Below, piece by piece: positions 9,920-22,088 of a stretch of 64,000 bases of DNA. The first letter of the stretch is position 1. Every line of letters starts with the position of its first letter. Location: the NCBI GenBank assembly GCA_945787715.1, contig CALZJE010000010.1:17141-81140 (forward strand), in the 5' to 3' direction. This stretch comes from an uncultured Ectothiorhodospiraceae bacterium. Its GTDB lineage: Bacteria; Pseudomonadota; Gammaproteobacteria; S012-40. Under the pieces are notes generated by a model. The model searched no databases. It saw nothing but the letters and a program-made list of their open reading frames with translations, and was not told the DNA's origin. Made by a program: the position numbers and the translations under genes.

Positions 9920-10727
9920 GTAACTTAACAGCCACCGGCTAGAGCTAGGGGATTAACAATACGGAGTAAATTTTACCTTATGGTAAATTCAAGACGGCTA
10001 TCCTAGATCACCTTGACAATCAAGAATGCGTAAAATTCATGAAGTAATTTTTACTGTCTTGGTTCATTCTTTTGATCACACAAAAGAATGAACCAACTGC
10101 TGGGCTGACAGCGCAGCACACTAGATTAATGCACAGGTGCTCTATATATATTTTGCAATACACACGGTGGAATATGCATGACATTGTCGATATCCAAAAC
10201 CTGGAAGGCAAACACATCAATGTTGTACCTGAAGAATCTGATGAATTAAGCTGCTATACCCGCGAACAATACAGCGAGCTACGAATGGTGGAATAACCTA
10301 CAGTGCATATTTGGATAAATAAAAGAATCACTGCTTTTGATTCTGGAGAACACAGAATTGTCTGACGGAAATCTCGAGTTTTGTTACTTAATTGGTGTTC
10401 TATGGCACGTAATATGATTTAATTCTTTAATCAGGTTGTTTAAAAACTCTCATGTAGCACGATACAGCGTTAGTACCCGGCTCAAAATGCTTATTTATTC
10501 TAATAAAAACCCAAAAATTGCATCTGCGTCGCCTAAAGCGCCTACTGTTAGTGCTCCCGATCGTATGCACTAAACACGATCTAGCACTGAGTTCCGTGTA
10601 AGCGCGACTATGGTTACACATGAATTAATGCACTTTTTAAACTATTTTTCCTACTCTTGCTCACACCTGAGACTTTTTCAACAGCCGATTAAACATTGTC
10701 ACAATTACTTTTAAAAGAGAATTTTTC

Positions 10728-11375
10728 TTGAACGATTTTCCAGCAATAGATTTATTAAACAAAGGAGGCCTATTAGTTTGGCCGATCCTTATCTGTTCAA
10801 TAATTGGCACAACAATATTTTTTGAACGTTTGACTTTATACCGAAAAATACAAAAGTATTTTAAAAATGATGATACCACTTATCAAACCCTACTAATGGG
10901 AAGTTTTGAAGAATCTAAGAAAAAGCTTCGTGAGCAGCTTACGGAGTTTTCAGGCGATAAACGAATAATACTGGAAGCATTGGATGTAGAGAATCCTACT
11001 CGTGAGACCATAGAAATGGTAATCACTCATGGTGTAGAACGGGAAATGTTCGCTTTATCAAGAACGCTGAGCACATTGGCAGTGATTGCCAGTGTCTGCC
11101 CTTTGCTTGGCCTACTTGGTACGGTGATCGGAATGATCAAGGCGTTTACCGTTGTGGAATCCATGGGTGGTAGTGTTAATGCCGCTGTATTAGCTGGTGG
11201 TATTTGGGAGGCGATGTTAACAACTGCCGTTGGTTTATTAGCTGCAATACCATTATTATTTTTTCACAATCACCTAGAGGCTAGATTGCACTTCATTCAA
11301 GCGGAGCTTGAAGAAGTGGCAATTAGTTTTATGAAAATGTGGTCTAAAGGTTTTAAAAACGCTGAGTTAAACTAA
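10728..11375 (+). CDS. exbB: MotA/TolQ/ExbB proton channel family protein
   Basis: LLVWPILICSIIGTTIFFERL...LSTLAVIASVCPLLGLLGTVIGMIKAF...GGIWEAMLTTAVGLLAAIPLLFFHNHLE; TTG start. Confidence 0.9.
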   Translation: MNDFPAIDLLNKGGLLVWPILICSIIGTTIFFERLTLYRKIQKYFKNDDTTYQTLLMGSFEESKKKLREQLTEFSGDKRIILEALDVENPTRETIEMVITHGVEREMFALSRTLSTLAVIASVCPLLGLLGTVIGMIKAFTVVESMGGSVNAAVLAGGIWEAMLTTAVGLLAAIPLLFFHNHLEARLHFIQAELEEVAISFMKMWSKGFKNAELN

Positions 11376-11376
11376 C

Positions 11377-11784
11377 ATGCGCTTCCCTGCAAAGAAATAC
11401 AAACGACCAACTATTCACTTAACAGCACTGATTGATATTGTATTTTTGCTACTAATTTTTTTCTTGTTGGCAAGTAGTTTTGTTGATCAACAGGGCATTC
11501 AGATTCTCATACCGGAAGTTAGTAGCGAGAGTAAAGATCTACTACCTGATATCACAGTACAAATAGATCAAGATGGAATTTTTTATTACAATGGTATTGA
11601 TATTGGTGATCAAGCTCTTTACTACAAATTGGAAGAGCGTTTCAAAGCCTCAAAAGTCCATAGATTAGCAATACGTGCTGACCGACGAGTTGAATACGGT
11701 AAAATTGTTCAAGTCATTGATATAGCCAAATCCGCCGGGGCCAAAGACTTTTTATTAGTTAATCAACAAAGCCTGCAAGAATAA
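11377..11784 (+). CDS. exbD: ExbD/TolR family biopolymer transport protein
   Basis: PTIHLTALIDIVFLLLIFFLLASSFVDQQGI...; immediately follows the ExbB-like gene. Confidence 0.9.
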   Translation: MRFPAKKYKRPTIHLTALIDIVFLLLIFFLLASSFVDQQGIQILIPEVSSESKDLLPDITVQIDQDGIFYYNGIDIGDQALYYKLEERFKASKVHRLAIRADRRVEYGKIVQVIDIAKSAGAKDFLLVNQQSLQE

Positions 11785-12013
11785 ATTTTAAACTCAAAAA
11801 TATAATCTTCTCTGATAATTATGAGCTTTACTTAAATTGAAAGAATAAGGCTCAAGCGGTGCCGCTCATTAGTGATTTTTATTACACACCGCCCCCAAGG
11901 GGGAGTTTTGCCTCTGATAGCATACTATGAGATCGGTGTTCTATATACACACCCGGCTACAATCACAGTAACGCAATTGCAGCCAAACAGAACTTAGTCC
12001 CATAAAACTTTTG

Positions 12014-14308
<2,295 letters not shown>

Positions 14309-14719
14309 TTAACTCAGATAGGACTGAAGTCATAAAAATTAGATTTATCATGAATAATCCTGGAAAGATCAGTTGAACACGAGACTAATCACAATTTGAC
14401 CCTTTAATTACTTCTCTCGAACTTAAGTGTTGTTTTTTAACTAAAGGTGATAGTCCGTCATTTTTGCTGTGAGGGTGATATCTTTAAGTGTAACCTCATT
14501 TTAATACGGTTCATGAACCACTAAACTTACAGGCTGAAGGATTTCAGCTCATTGCTCTTTACGTCAAACGGAAGCGTACACAAAAAGACGTAGCCCCACT
14601 ATCTTCATTTTTTCCAGCGCAACTGTCTTGAACATTTCAGGGCGCTCCCCCTTTGTCCGATACTCCCCATTACAACTGAATTAAAAACCGTTGGGATTTC
14701 AGTGTCACCCACAACCTAC

Positions 14720-14840
14720 TCACTTCACTTCACTTCACTTCACTTATCTTTATATTTTTCTTTTTTTTCTTTTTTTTCTTTTTTTTCTTTTCCTTCTTTT
14801 CCTTCTTTTCCTTCTTTTCCTTCTTGTCCTTCTTGTCTTT
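14720..14840. repeat. Compound microsatellite: (CACTT)n, then (TTTTTTTTC)n, then (TTTTCCTTC)n
   Basis: Visible tandem units; 14755-14825 is uninterrupted pyrimidine on the + strand. Confidence 0.9.
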
Positions 14841-15326
14841 GAAATCGTTTTTTTCTTTTACATCATCATTATTCCTATTTTTAAAACTTGAGTTGTTGTT
14901 ATCTAAATCTTTCTCACCGCATTTTATCTTACAGAACTGGGCTTGCAAATACAGACATAACTAACTAAATCAACAACATCCCGTTAATGTAATTTCCACC
15001 ATTATATTGTCTTGGTTTTTGATATTTTTTATTAAACGCTTTCAATTTTGTAATTCCAGTTTTATTTTTCATAATGCATAGCTTATACAATTGATATTAT
15101 GGACACGAGCCTCAGATAAAACAGTTATCAAATTATGACAACTAACATAAAACCACTACGCCAATTAGATTGATAATATTTGTAAAACATTAGTTCAACC
15201 ATTAGTCTAATATTCCTAAATGTGCTTTCATTACGTTAGGGTAATCAAAATTATGCCATGACGCGTCTTTATGATCGAAACCCTGGAACACAAAAAAAAT
15301 ATAAATACTAAGAGAGGAAAGTGACA

Positions 15327-15737
15327 ATGGAAATTATCGAACTTGCTGGAAATATTTTTTCTCAGAAAATTGGTGGTAATGGAGATGACGAAAATATCGT
15401 TAACGCATTAACAGGATTGTTTTCAGATAGTGATGGCGGCATTAATATCATGAATTTGATCTCAAAATTTCAATCTGGTGGAGTAACGTCATTAGTAACT
15501 TCCTGGATAAGTGATGGTGAAAACAGCCCAATTTCTAGTGATCAGCTAAAAGATATTTTTGGAGAAGAGAAAATTTCAGAATTTGCATCTAACGCTGGGA
15601 TGAATGTTGATACTGCCATTGACGGTTTGTCCGGAATGATTCCAGATTTAATCGACCAAGCAAGTAATAGCGAATCTTTACTTGACAATGTTGGCGGAAT
15701 TGGTGGATTGGCTGATATGGCTAAAAAGTTTTTTTAA
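15327..15737 (+). CDS. DUF937/YidB-like small protein
   Basis: MEIIELAGNIFSQKIGG...IMNLISKFQSGGVTSLVTSWISDGENSPISSDQLKDIFGEEKISEFASNAGM resembles the YidB/DUF937 pattern. Confidence 0.7.
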   Translation: MEIIELAGNIFSQKIGGNGDDENIVNALTGLFSDSDGGINIMNLISKFQSGGVTSLVTSWISDGENSPISSDQLKDIFGEEKISEFASNAGMNVDTAIDGLSGMIPDLIDQASNSESLLDNVGGIGGLADMAKKFF

Positions 15738-15744
15738 AATATAG

Positions 15745-15925
15745 GTAGCTACTCAGTGTTTTTTAACGATAAAAACGTTGAATTGAGAGTTTGTCGCCAC
15801 TCAGATAGCGAAAACCGTTGTCCTCATAGACACGAACATTGAGTGCCCATGGGTGTGTTTACAACGTGTTTCGGATACCTTTTTAGCACCAAACGCGATT
15901 CGTTCAAAAACCGCTCAGTAGCTGC
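15745..15925. repeat. MITE-like ~180-bp dispersed repeat A, copy 1 (imperfect terminal inverted repeats)
   Basis: Ends gtagctactcagtg ... cgctcagtagctgc; interior (gaaaaccgttgtcc...gagtgcccatgggtg...acaacgtgttt...agcaccaaacgcgatt) aligns with 56614-56793. Confidence 0.75.
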
Positions 15926-16020
15926 AAATATTGTTGAAATAGTTAAATTATTTTTCAACAAATAACGTGAGTAATGTTGTATTTAAACTTAACTTAAAAA
16001 ACATACGAAGAAGGAATATT

Positions 16021-16359
16021 ATGAAAATCATTGTCAAAAAAAGCAATGCACATGAACCTTATAGCTTTAGTTTTGTGGATAATTACGGTGCCTCTGTAAT
16101 AAGAAGCGAGAACTACGCAGCCAAAAGAAGTGCTCTCAACGGCATAGCTTCAGTTAAAAAAAATTGCGTTGATGATAGTCGTTACGAAATGAAAGAATCA
16201 AAAAATGGAAAATTCTTTTTTAACCTAAAGGCGCTAAATGGTCAAATTGTAGCAACAAGCACATTATTTGCTACAGAAGAGATTCGTAATGAAGCTGTTT
16301 TGAAATTGAAAAGCGAAGCGCATGAAGCCTTACAAGAGGAAGCTGAAGTAGAAGCTTAA
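16021..16359 (+). CDS. DUF1508/YegP-like protein
   Basis: Two degenerate YegP units: PYSFSFVDNYGASVIRSENYAAKRSALNGIASVKKNCVDDSRYE and FFFNLKALNGQIVATSTLFATEEIRNEAV. RBS gaaggaa precedes ATG 16021. Confidence 0.75.
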   Translation: MKIIVKKSNAHEPYSFSFVDNYGASVIRSENYAAKRSALNGIASVKKNCVDDSRYEMKESKNGKFFFNLKALNGQIVATSTLFATEEIRNEAVLKLKSEAHEALQEEAEVEA

Positions 16360-16372
16360 TGTAGATATAGAT

Positions 16373-16401
16373 TGCCTGGCAGCAATAAAAGCTGCTGGGC
16401 A
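16373..16401 (+). terminator. Putative hairpin downstream of the YegP-like gene
   Basis: tgcctggcagc aataaaa gctgctgggca: 11-bp stem with G-U pairs; weak T-tract. Confidence 0.4.
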
Positions 16402-16523
16402 TTGTAAAGATTGAGAACCACGGTATCAGGAATTATGGTGTGTGGTTTTGTTATGTGTATAAATCTTTTCAAACGTGTTTTTTTATTTCTGAGAGTAGGA
16501 TCCCTCATTTCCAGGTAAGCATG

Positions 16524-17792
16524 TCAGGTTTTCAAAAAAACACTCGCACCCAGGTTACTCAATATTTTCAGGCCTTCATCGAGTGGAACCGCCATCAATT
16601 TCTTATCATGTGTTGTGACGAGCTTAAGTTTAATCAGTTTCGCCATTGCATCGTCAATTTCAAAATTCAGCTTACATTGCCATTTTTCTTCAAACCATGA
16701 TTCAATTGTTCTATCCAGATCGACTTTGGTGATTGGCTTTTCTGTTATCAGCAAAAAATAATACGCGAGAATAGCTTCCTTACATTCCTCTTCTTCAGCA
16801 TCATCAATCAGGCGATGGAATACACCGGCATTATTATCCAGATTCTTGAAATACAAACTTTGCGTTAAGGTCTGCATAAAACGTAATTTCCGGTTTTTAA
16901 AATTATTAAACTGTTTCCACAAATAGCCACCAAGTGCTGCAAAACCCACGGCCAATGTTGCCAGCGTAGCCCAATTTAATTCTACAGGTTGGTTGTGCAT
17001 TCCCAGCCAAAATCCAATTAGCGATCCCATTAGAACCATGGTCGCACCAAGTTTTGTTGTAAGAACTATGCCGCCACTTATAACAGCGGGTACACCGATC
17101 ATGAGCTTATCAATATTTCTCATACGCACGTAAGTATTAGGAAACAGCATTTCCAAGTCAGCTTTTGGCACATTTTGAAATAACTTTAAAATGGTAGCAT
17201 CAGCCCGGCAAAATGAAGAAAGCGAATTCTTCGATTGATAGTTTTTATCTACCTTGATATAGACCATCACTCGGTCATAATTTATGAATCGAATTTTTTT
17301 GGTCTTCAATCCAAACCAGGCCTTGATGTTTTCTTCACGAAATGATTCTCCCCTGCAGTACAGCAGGACTTCAGAAAAATCATCAAAATCAACCTGAAGT
17401 CGAATCTTGAAAATGGATGTTTCTGACAGAGCTTGGGCAAGATCTGATTGATTCAGTTGTTCATAATTCGCCTTGTTTAACAGTTTTTCCAATAGCTGAA
17501 CAAATTCGCTCCCAGAGGATTGGCTGTTTTTAATCAACGGCGACGGTCTTGTATCTGCATCTGGATTAACAGGCGCGTATGCGTTTTTCAATGATTCCAG
17601 TGTCTGATGAAAATCAATATGAAAAATACTTTGCAACAAGAATGAAAGCTGCCTAAATTGTGGCGCCTGAATGTCATCAAGTAAATTTTCAGACAAGCAC
17701 ATTTCTAGAACATCGGCTTTTCTAAAGGGTATAAAACGCAAAGATGAATTATTATCCAATGGAATTACCGAACTTTCGTTATTGGCAGACAT
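16524..17792 (-). CDS. TMEM143/DUF3754-family membrane protein
   Basis: MIGVPAVISGGIVLTTKLGATMVLMGSLIGFWLG...NRKLRFMQTLTQSLYFKNLDNNAGVFHRLIDDAEEEECKEAILAYYFLL. Confidence 0.75.
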   Translation of the reverse strand: MSANNESSVIPLDNNSSLRFIPFRKADVLEMCLSENLLDDIQAPQFRQLSFLLQSIFHIDFHQTLESLKNAYAPVNPDADTRPSPLIKNSQSSGSEFVQLLEKLLNKANYEQLNQSDLAQALSETSIFKIRLQVDFDDFSEVLLYCRGESFREENIKAWFGLKTKKIRFINYDRVMVYIKVDKNYQSKNSLSSFCRADATILKLFQNVPKADLEMLFPNTYVRMRNIDKLMIGVPAVISGGIVLTTKLGATMVLMGSLIGFWLGMHNQPVELNWATLATLAVGFAALGGYLWKQFNNFKNRKLRFMQTLTQSLYFKNLDNNAGVFHRLIDDAEEEECKEAILAYYFLLITEKPITKVDLDRTIESWFEEKWQCKLNFEIDDAMAKLIKLKLVTTHDKKLMAVPLDEGLKILSNLGASVFLKT

Positions 17793-17794
17793 AC

Positions 17795-18481
17795 CTATTC
17801 AGGCAAAGTTGCGATAAATTCATCGGCTTTGTTAATTGATGCTTGCATGCCATCAATCAAGAATTGCACATCTTTTTCAATACTAACCACTTCAGCATTC
17901 AGGGCACCAATGGCTTTGGCATTCAAATTATGCTTTAAGTAAAGCACATTATCCCTAAAGCGAATTAACACACTGCTCATACGTTTCTCAGACAACAACA
18001 TTGCCTTGTGTAAACTTTTGTATTTCCGTTTCGTCGCTTTTAATTTTTTCTGACTATCCTGTCGCATACGAGTTGTAGAAATCAATTGGGTTTCCTGCTC
18101 CCATTCTTCAAACAAATCTTCAGCAATGCTTTCTACTTTTTCGATACGATCACGTACATCTGTTGCTTGTTCTTCACAATCCTCGAAATCACTTTTCAGA
18201 TTTGTGTAGGCTTTTTCTAGCTCACCACCATCAAATTTCCCCATTTCCTTGAGGCGCGTCAAAGCATCTTTAAATTCTTCTTTTGCTTCTACTTGCTCGT
18301 CACGAGCAGCCTCAACATTATCCCTTAACAAATCTCGTTTCTCTTTGCCCAGCTTTTCCCAGGTTGCGTAGTACATGGTACTACACGCAGTCATACTGAG
18401 CGTGGAAAAAAAGATCATTAAGTAAAGTATCGATGATTTGAATGAAGGACGAATAAATGTCAGCATATTTTCTATAATCAC
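17795..18481 (-). CDS. DUF2959-family lipoprotein
   Basis: Lipobox-like LSMTACST; YATWEKLGKEKRDLLRDNVEAARDEQVEAKEEFKDALTRLKEMGKFDGGELEKAYTNLKSDFEDCEEQA. Confidence 0.8.
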   Translation of the reverse strand: MIIENMLTFIRPSFKSSILYLMIFFSTLSMTACSTMYYATWEKLGKEKRDLLRDNVEAARDEQVEAKEEFKDALTRLKEMGKFDGGELEKAYTNLKSDFEDCEEQATDVRDRIEKVESIAEDLFEEWEQETQLISTTRMRQDSQKKLKATKRKYKSLHKAMLLSEKRMSSVLIRFRDNVLYLKHNLNAKAIGALNAEVVSIEKDVQFLIDGMQASINKADEFIATLPE

Positions 18482-18784
18482 TTTTAATTTGGTTAATTTT
18501 TATTAAATTTTTCAGCAGCTAGAACTTTCGGCAGCTAGAACAATAAGCTTTTGAATGTGTTCGATCAAATTCTACGCTCAGATATTGAAACTACCTATCC
18601 TTTCTTGTCAGATTTAACAAATATTCACGAACAAGTGTAGCCATAGCTCTCGTTGTTGTGAAATGATGATCCTAAGTTTCAGCGTTCAAATTCTTTATAT
18701 GTATCACTTCAACCGTAGTATATGCATCATACTCAATAGCATCAATATTAATCATGGAAGCATCACCAGCATGAATGCCGCCAC

Positions 18785-18879
18785 ATATTAATAAATCGGG
18801 AATAAAGGAGTCCTGCTGAATTGTGCTGTTAGTCGTCACACTTATAAGGATATATTTACCGCGCGCATATTTCAGCAGG
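18785..18879. repeat. Dispersed intergenic repeat B, copy 2
   Basis: atattaataaatcgggaataaaggagtcctgctgaa...cttataaggatatattta...ttcagcagg; cctgctgaa/ttcagcagg form a perfect 9-bp inverted pair. Confidence 0.7.
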
Positions 18880-19091
18880 TGATGTTTGTTTCCAACTCGT
18901 TAGTGAATTTGATTTATGTTAACTGAGCGTCAAATTTATCAGTGGGTGCTCAATTTTGGTTTTTTTCATGACTGTGATTTATACTTTTTCTGCTTCGCCA
19001 TCACAAAACTAGCACCCTTGGGCTTCATACAGGAAAACTATTTATTTTGGTATTGATATTGCTGATTAACAACTGTCTGGAGGACATGATA

Positions 19092-19739
19092 ATGATAAAA
19101 ACCAACCATAGTTTAGTTAGAGCTTCGTTACTTACTGCAATAATTTTTTCATCTCTAGCCAATGCCGAGTCAATTGTGTATGAAGGATCAATTGGCTTAG
19201 CTGATAACCCACTTGGAACAGTGAGTGGATTAGTGGATGGCTCAGGATGGATTGATTCTGACGCTTCTAATATCGATTTTTGGAGTTTTAGTGTAGGAGC
19301 TGGTGGATTAGCAGTGGATGTATGGGCCACTCGGACAGATTCTGCGTTCGACCCAGCATTCTCACTTTATTCTGGTATAACCTCTGCCGACGAAATTACA
19401 TTCAAAAATTTTGGTAGTTTTGCTGAATTGACTTACCTCAAATCCGCCGATGATGACATTTCTCAACCCCCGGAGTTGAATTTAGGTCCTTTTGCCGATC
19501 CAGCTTTATTTGACATTTATCTTTCCGAGGGAAGTTACACAATTGCAATTGGTGGCTATGAGAATGGTGATGTTGGACCATATGGCTATGATTTATTTAT
19601 AGCGAATGCTGGAGAGGCTATATCAGTATACGGAGTGGTCCCAGCAGTCCCCGAACTCTCCACTTGGGTCATGATGAGCTTTGGTTTAGCCGGTATAGGC
19701 TTGATGGTTCGGCGTAAACAGAAAACTACTGAGATGTAA
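19092..19739 (+). CDS. PEP-CTERM-like secreted protein with variant (PELSTW) sorting tail
   Basis: Signal peptide TNHSLVRASLLTAIIFSSLANA; tail VPELSTWVMMSFGLAGIGLMVRRKQKTTEM; DVUA0089-like DPAFSLYSG...GSYTIAIGGYENG segment. Confidence 0.7.
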   Translation: MIKTNHSLVRASLLTAIIFSSLANAESIVYEGSIGLADNPLGTVSGLVDGSGWIDSDASNIDFWSFSVGAGGLAVDVWATRTDSAFDPAFSLYSGITSADEITFKNFGSFAELTYLKSADDDISQPPELNLGPFADPALFDIYLSEGSYTIAIGGYENGDVGPYGYDLFIANAGEAISVYGVVPAVPELSTWVMMSFGLAGIGLMVRRKQKTTEM

Positions 19740-19918
19740 CCTTAGTAGCTCAACGATGAAAGAGAAAGGCGACTTCGACCGAGTTTCCTTGATATGCACC
19801 CTGTCAATTTGCACGGATGTAGTAATTACTTGTGCCTGGTCATTCTTCGAGAATTGCAGGCAATTACAGCATTGCGACACTTACTAAAATAAATGTGTTT
19901 ATTTTCAAATCAATCTAT

Positions 19919-19956
19919 TAAAAAATAAAAGGATCCCAACAGAATCCTTCCCTTCT
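19919..19956 (-). terminator. Putative intrinsic terminator downstream of sucD
   Basis: Minus strand AAGGATTCTGTTGGGATCCTTTTATTTTTTA. Confidence 0.6.
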
Positions 19957-19986
19957 CAAACATAAAAATTACTCTGTTTAAACTTT

Positions 19987-20853
19987 TTACAATCGCTCTT
20001 TCAACGCAGCGCCCAAACTAGCCGGTGACTTAGTCGTACTAACCCCAGCAGCTTCAAGCGCAGCAAACTTTTCAGCAGCCGTTCCTTTGCCACCAGAAAT
20101 AATCGCTCCCGCATGTCCCATGCGTTTTCCTTTTGGCGCTGTTACTCCAGCGATATAAGCAACCACAGGTTTGGTCACATGTGCTTTAATATATTCGGCT
20201 GCTTCTTCTTCCGCAGTTCCACCAATCTCACCAACCATCACAATGGCTTCAGTCTTCGGATCGTTTTCAAACAATTCAAGGCAATCAATAAAAGTTGTAC
20301 CTGGTATTGGATCGCCGCCGATGCCGATGCAAGTGCTCTGCCCATAACCTAAATCAGTAGTCTGCTTTACCGCTTCATAGGTGAGTGTTCCGGAGCGAGA
20401 TACAACACCGATCTTACCTGGCAGGTGAATTGAACCTGGCATAATGCCTATTTTACATTCGCCTGGCGTAATAATGCCGGGACAATTAGGGCCGATGACT
20501 CGAACGCCTGCATCTTCCACTACCATTTTTACTTCCAGCATATCGATCGCTGGAATGCCTTCGGTGATACAGACAATTAATTCAATACCGGCATCGGCCG
20601 CTTCTAAAATTGCGTCTTTACAAAAGGGTGCGGGTACATAAATAACGGTTGCAGTGGCACCAGTTTGATCAACAGCGTTTTGAACAGTGTTAAATACTGG
20701 CAAGCCGATGTGTTGTTGACCGCCTTTACCAGGTGTAACACCGCCAACCATTTTTGTTCCATATGCGATTGCTTGTTCAGAGTGAAAGGTTCCTTGTTTG
20801 CCGGTAAAACCCTGGCAAATAACTTTTGTTTCTTTATTGACTAATACACTCAC
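19987..20853 (-). CDS. sucD: Succinyl-CoA synthetase alpha subunit
   Basis: [35 protein letters not shown]...[14 protein letters not shown]. Confidence 0.98.
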   Translation of the reverse strand: MSVLVNKETKVICQGFTGKQGTFHSEQAIAYGTKMVGGVTPGKGGQQHIGLPVFNTVQNAVDQTGATATVIYVPAPFCKDAILEAADAGIELIVCITEGIPAIDMLEVKMVVEDAGVRVIGPNCPGIITPGECKIGIMPGSIHLPGKIGVVSRSGTLTYEAVKQTTDLGYGQSTCIGIGGDPIPGTTFIDCLELFENDPKTEAIVMVGEIGGTAEEEAAEYIKAHVTKPVVAYIAGVTAPKGKRMGHAGAIISGGKGTAAEKFAALEAAGVSTTKSPASLGAALKERL

Positions 20854-20855
20854 GG

Positions 20856-22046
20856 TTACGCCCCTTTCTTCGAGGAAATTGTCGATGAAGCAATCGATGC
20901 GACGACTTTTTCAGCAGCTTGATCAAGCCCTTCAGCAGCGATGATTTGCAACCCACTATTATTCAACAACTCTCTACCCTTCTCTGCATTATTACCTTCA
21001 AGCCGAACGATAACAGGTACTTCGACATGCACTTCTTCAACTGCACCGATAATACCTTCGGCAATCATATCGCAACGAACGATTCCACCAAAAATATTAA
21101 CCAACACAGCTTTCACATTGCTGTCAGATAAAATAATTTTAAACGCTTCGGATACTCGCTCTTTAGTTGCAGTACCGCCGACATCCAAAAAATTTGCCGG
21201 GCTGCCACCGTGCAGTTTAATTAAATCCATGGTCGCCATTGCCAGGCCTGCACCATTAACCATGCAGCCTATCTCACCATCTAGTGCAATGTAATTGAGA
21301 TCCCACTCTTTAGCGCGCACTTCGCGCTCGTCTTCCTGTGTGCTGTCACGTAATTTATCAATGGCTGGTTGACGATAAAGCGCGCTGTCATCGATATTTA
21401 TTTTTCCATCCAAGCAAAGTAGATCACCTTGCTTGGTGACTACTAGTGGATTGATCTCAAGTAGGCTGAGATCTTTTTCATGAAACAGTTTCATCAAGCC
21501 GATGAGGATTTTACTGAACTGTTTGATCTGATCACCCTCAAGCCCTAGACCAAATGCTAGCTTTCTGCATTGGTAGGGTTGCAATCCTACTAAGGGATGA
21601 ATTGCTGTTTTTAATATCTTATCCGGCGTCTCTTCGGCGACTTTTTCAATCTCTACACCGCCTTCGGTAGAAGCCATAATGACGATACGTCGTAGTGAAC
21701 GATCAAGCACAGCTCCAAGATAAAGTTCTCGCTCTATATCGCAAGGTGTTTCAATCAAGACTTGGTTAATTGGCTGCCCTGCCGCATCTGTCTGGAATGT
21801 TACCAAGCGTGTGCCAAGCAAAGCTTTAACAGCTTCTTTCGCTTCTTCTTTGGAAGAGGTGACTTTAACACCACCTGCTTTTCCACGCCCACCAGCGTGA
21901 ACTTGCGCTTTCACTACATAGCGATCGCAATCCAGCGTTGTTAGTAGCGCATCGACCTCATCAACACTGCTTACTACACCATTGACTGGCGCGGCTACGC
22001 CATACTCTTTGAAAAGTGCTTTCGCTTGATATTCGTGTAAGTTCAT
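20856..22046 (-). CDS. sucC: Succinyl-CoA synthetase beta subunit
   Basis: [17 protein letters not shown]...[16 protein letters not shown]...[16 protein letters not shown]. Confidence 0.98.
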   Translation of the reverse strand: MNLHEYQAKALFKEYGVAAPVNGVVSSVDEVDALLTTLDCDRYVVKAQVHAGGRGKAGGVKVTSSKEEAKEAVKALLGTRLVTFQTDAAGQPINQVLIETPCDIERELYLGAVLDRSLRRIVIMASTEGGVEIEKVAEETPDKILKTAIHPLVGLQPYQCRKLAFGLGLEGDQIKQFSKILIGLMKLFHEKDLSLLEINPLVVTKQGDLLCLDGKINIDDSALYRQPAIDKLRDSTQEDEREVRAKEWDLNYIALDGEIGCMVNGAGLAMATMDLIKLHGGSPANFLDVGGTATKERVSEAFKIILSDSNVKAVLVNIFGGIVRCDMIAEGIIGAVEEVHVEVPVIVRLEGNNAEKGRELLNNSGLQIIAAEGLDQAAEKVVASIASSTISSKKGA

Positions 22047-22088
22047 ATTCGTCCTTATGTTGCTCTTATTCTAAAGCAAATTATCTAA

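Noticed and set aside
10072-10296. 74-aa plus-strand ORF
   Set aside because: Only the last ~40 aa look protein-like; no RBS at the listed start and no family recognised.
14720-14840. Possible CRISPR-like array
   Set aside because: Units are 5-9 nt and contiguous with no spacers: a simple microsatellite.
14691-14948. Leu/Phe-rich (+) and Lys-rich (-) ORFs
   Set aside because: Translation of microsatellite repeats; treated as a repeat, not a protein.
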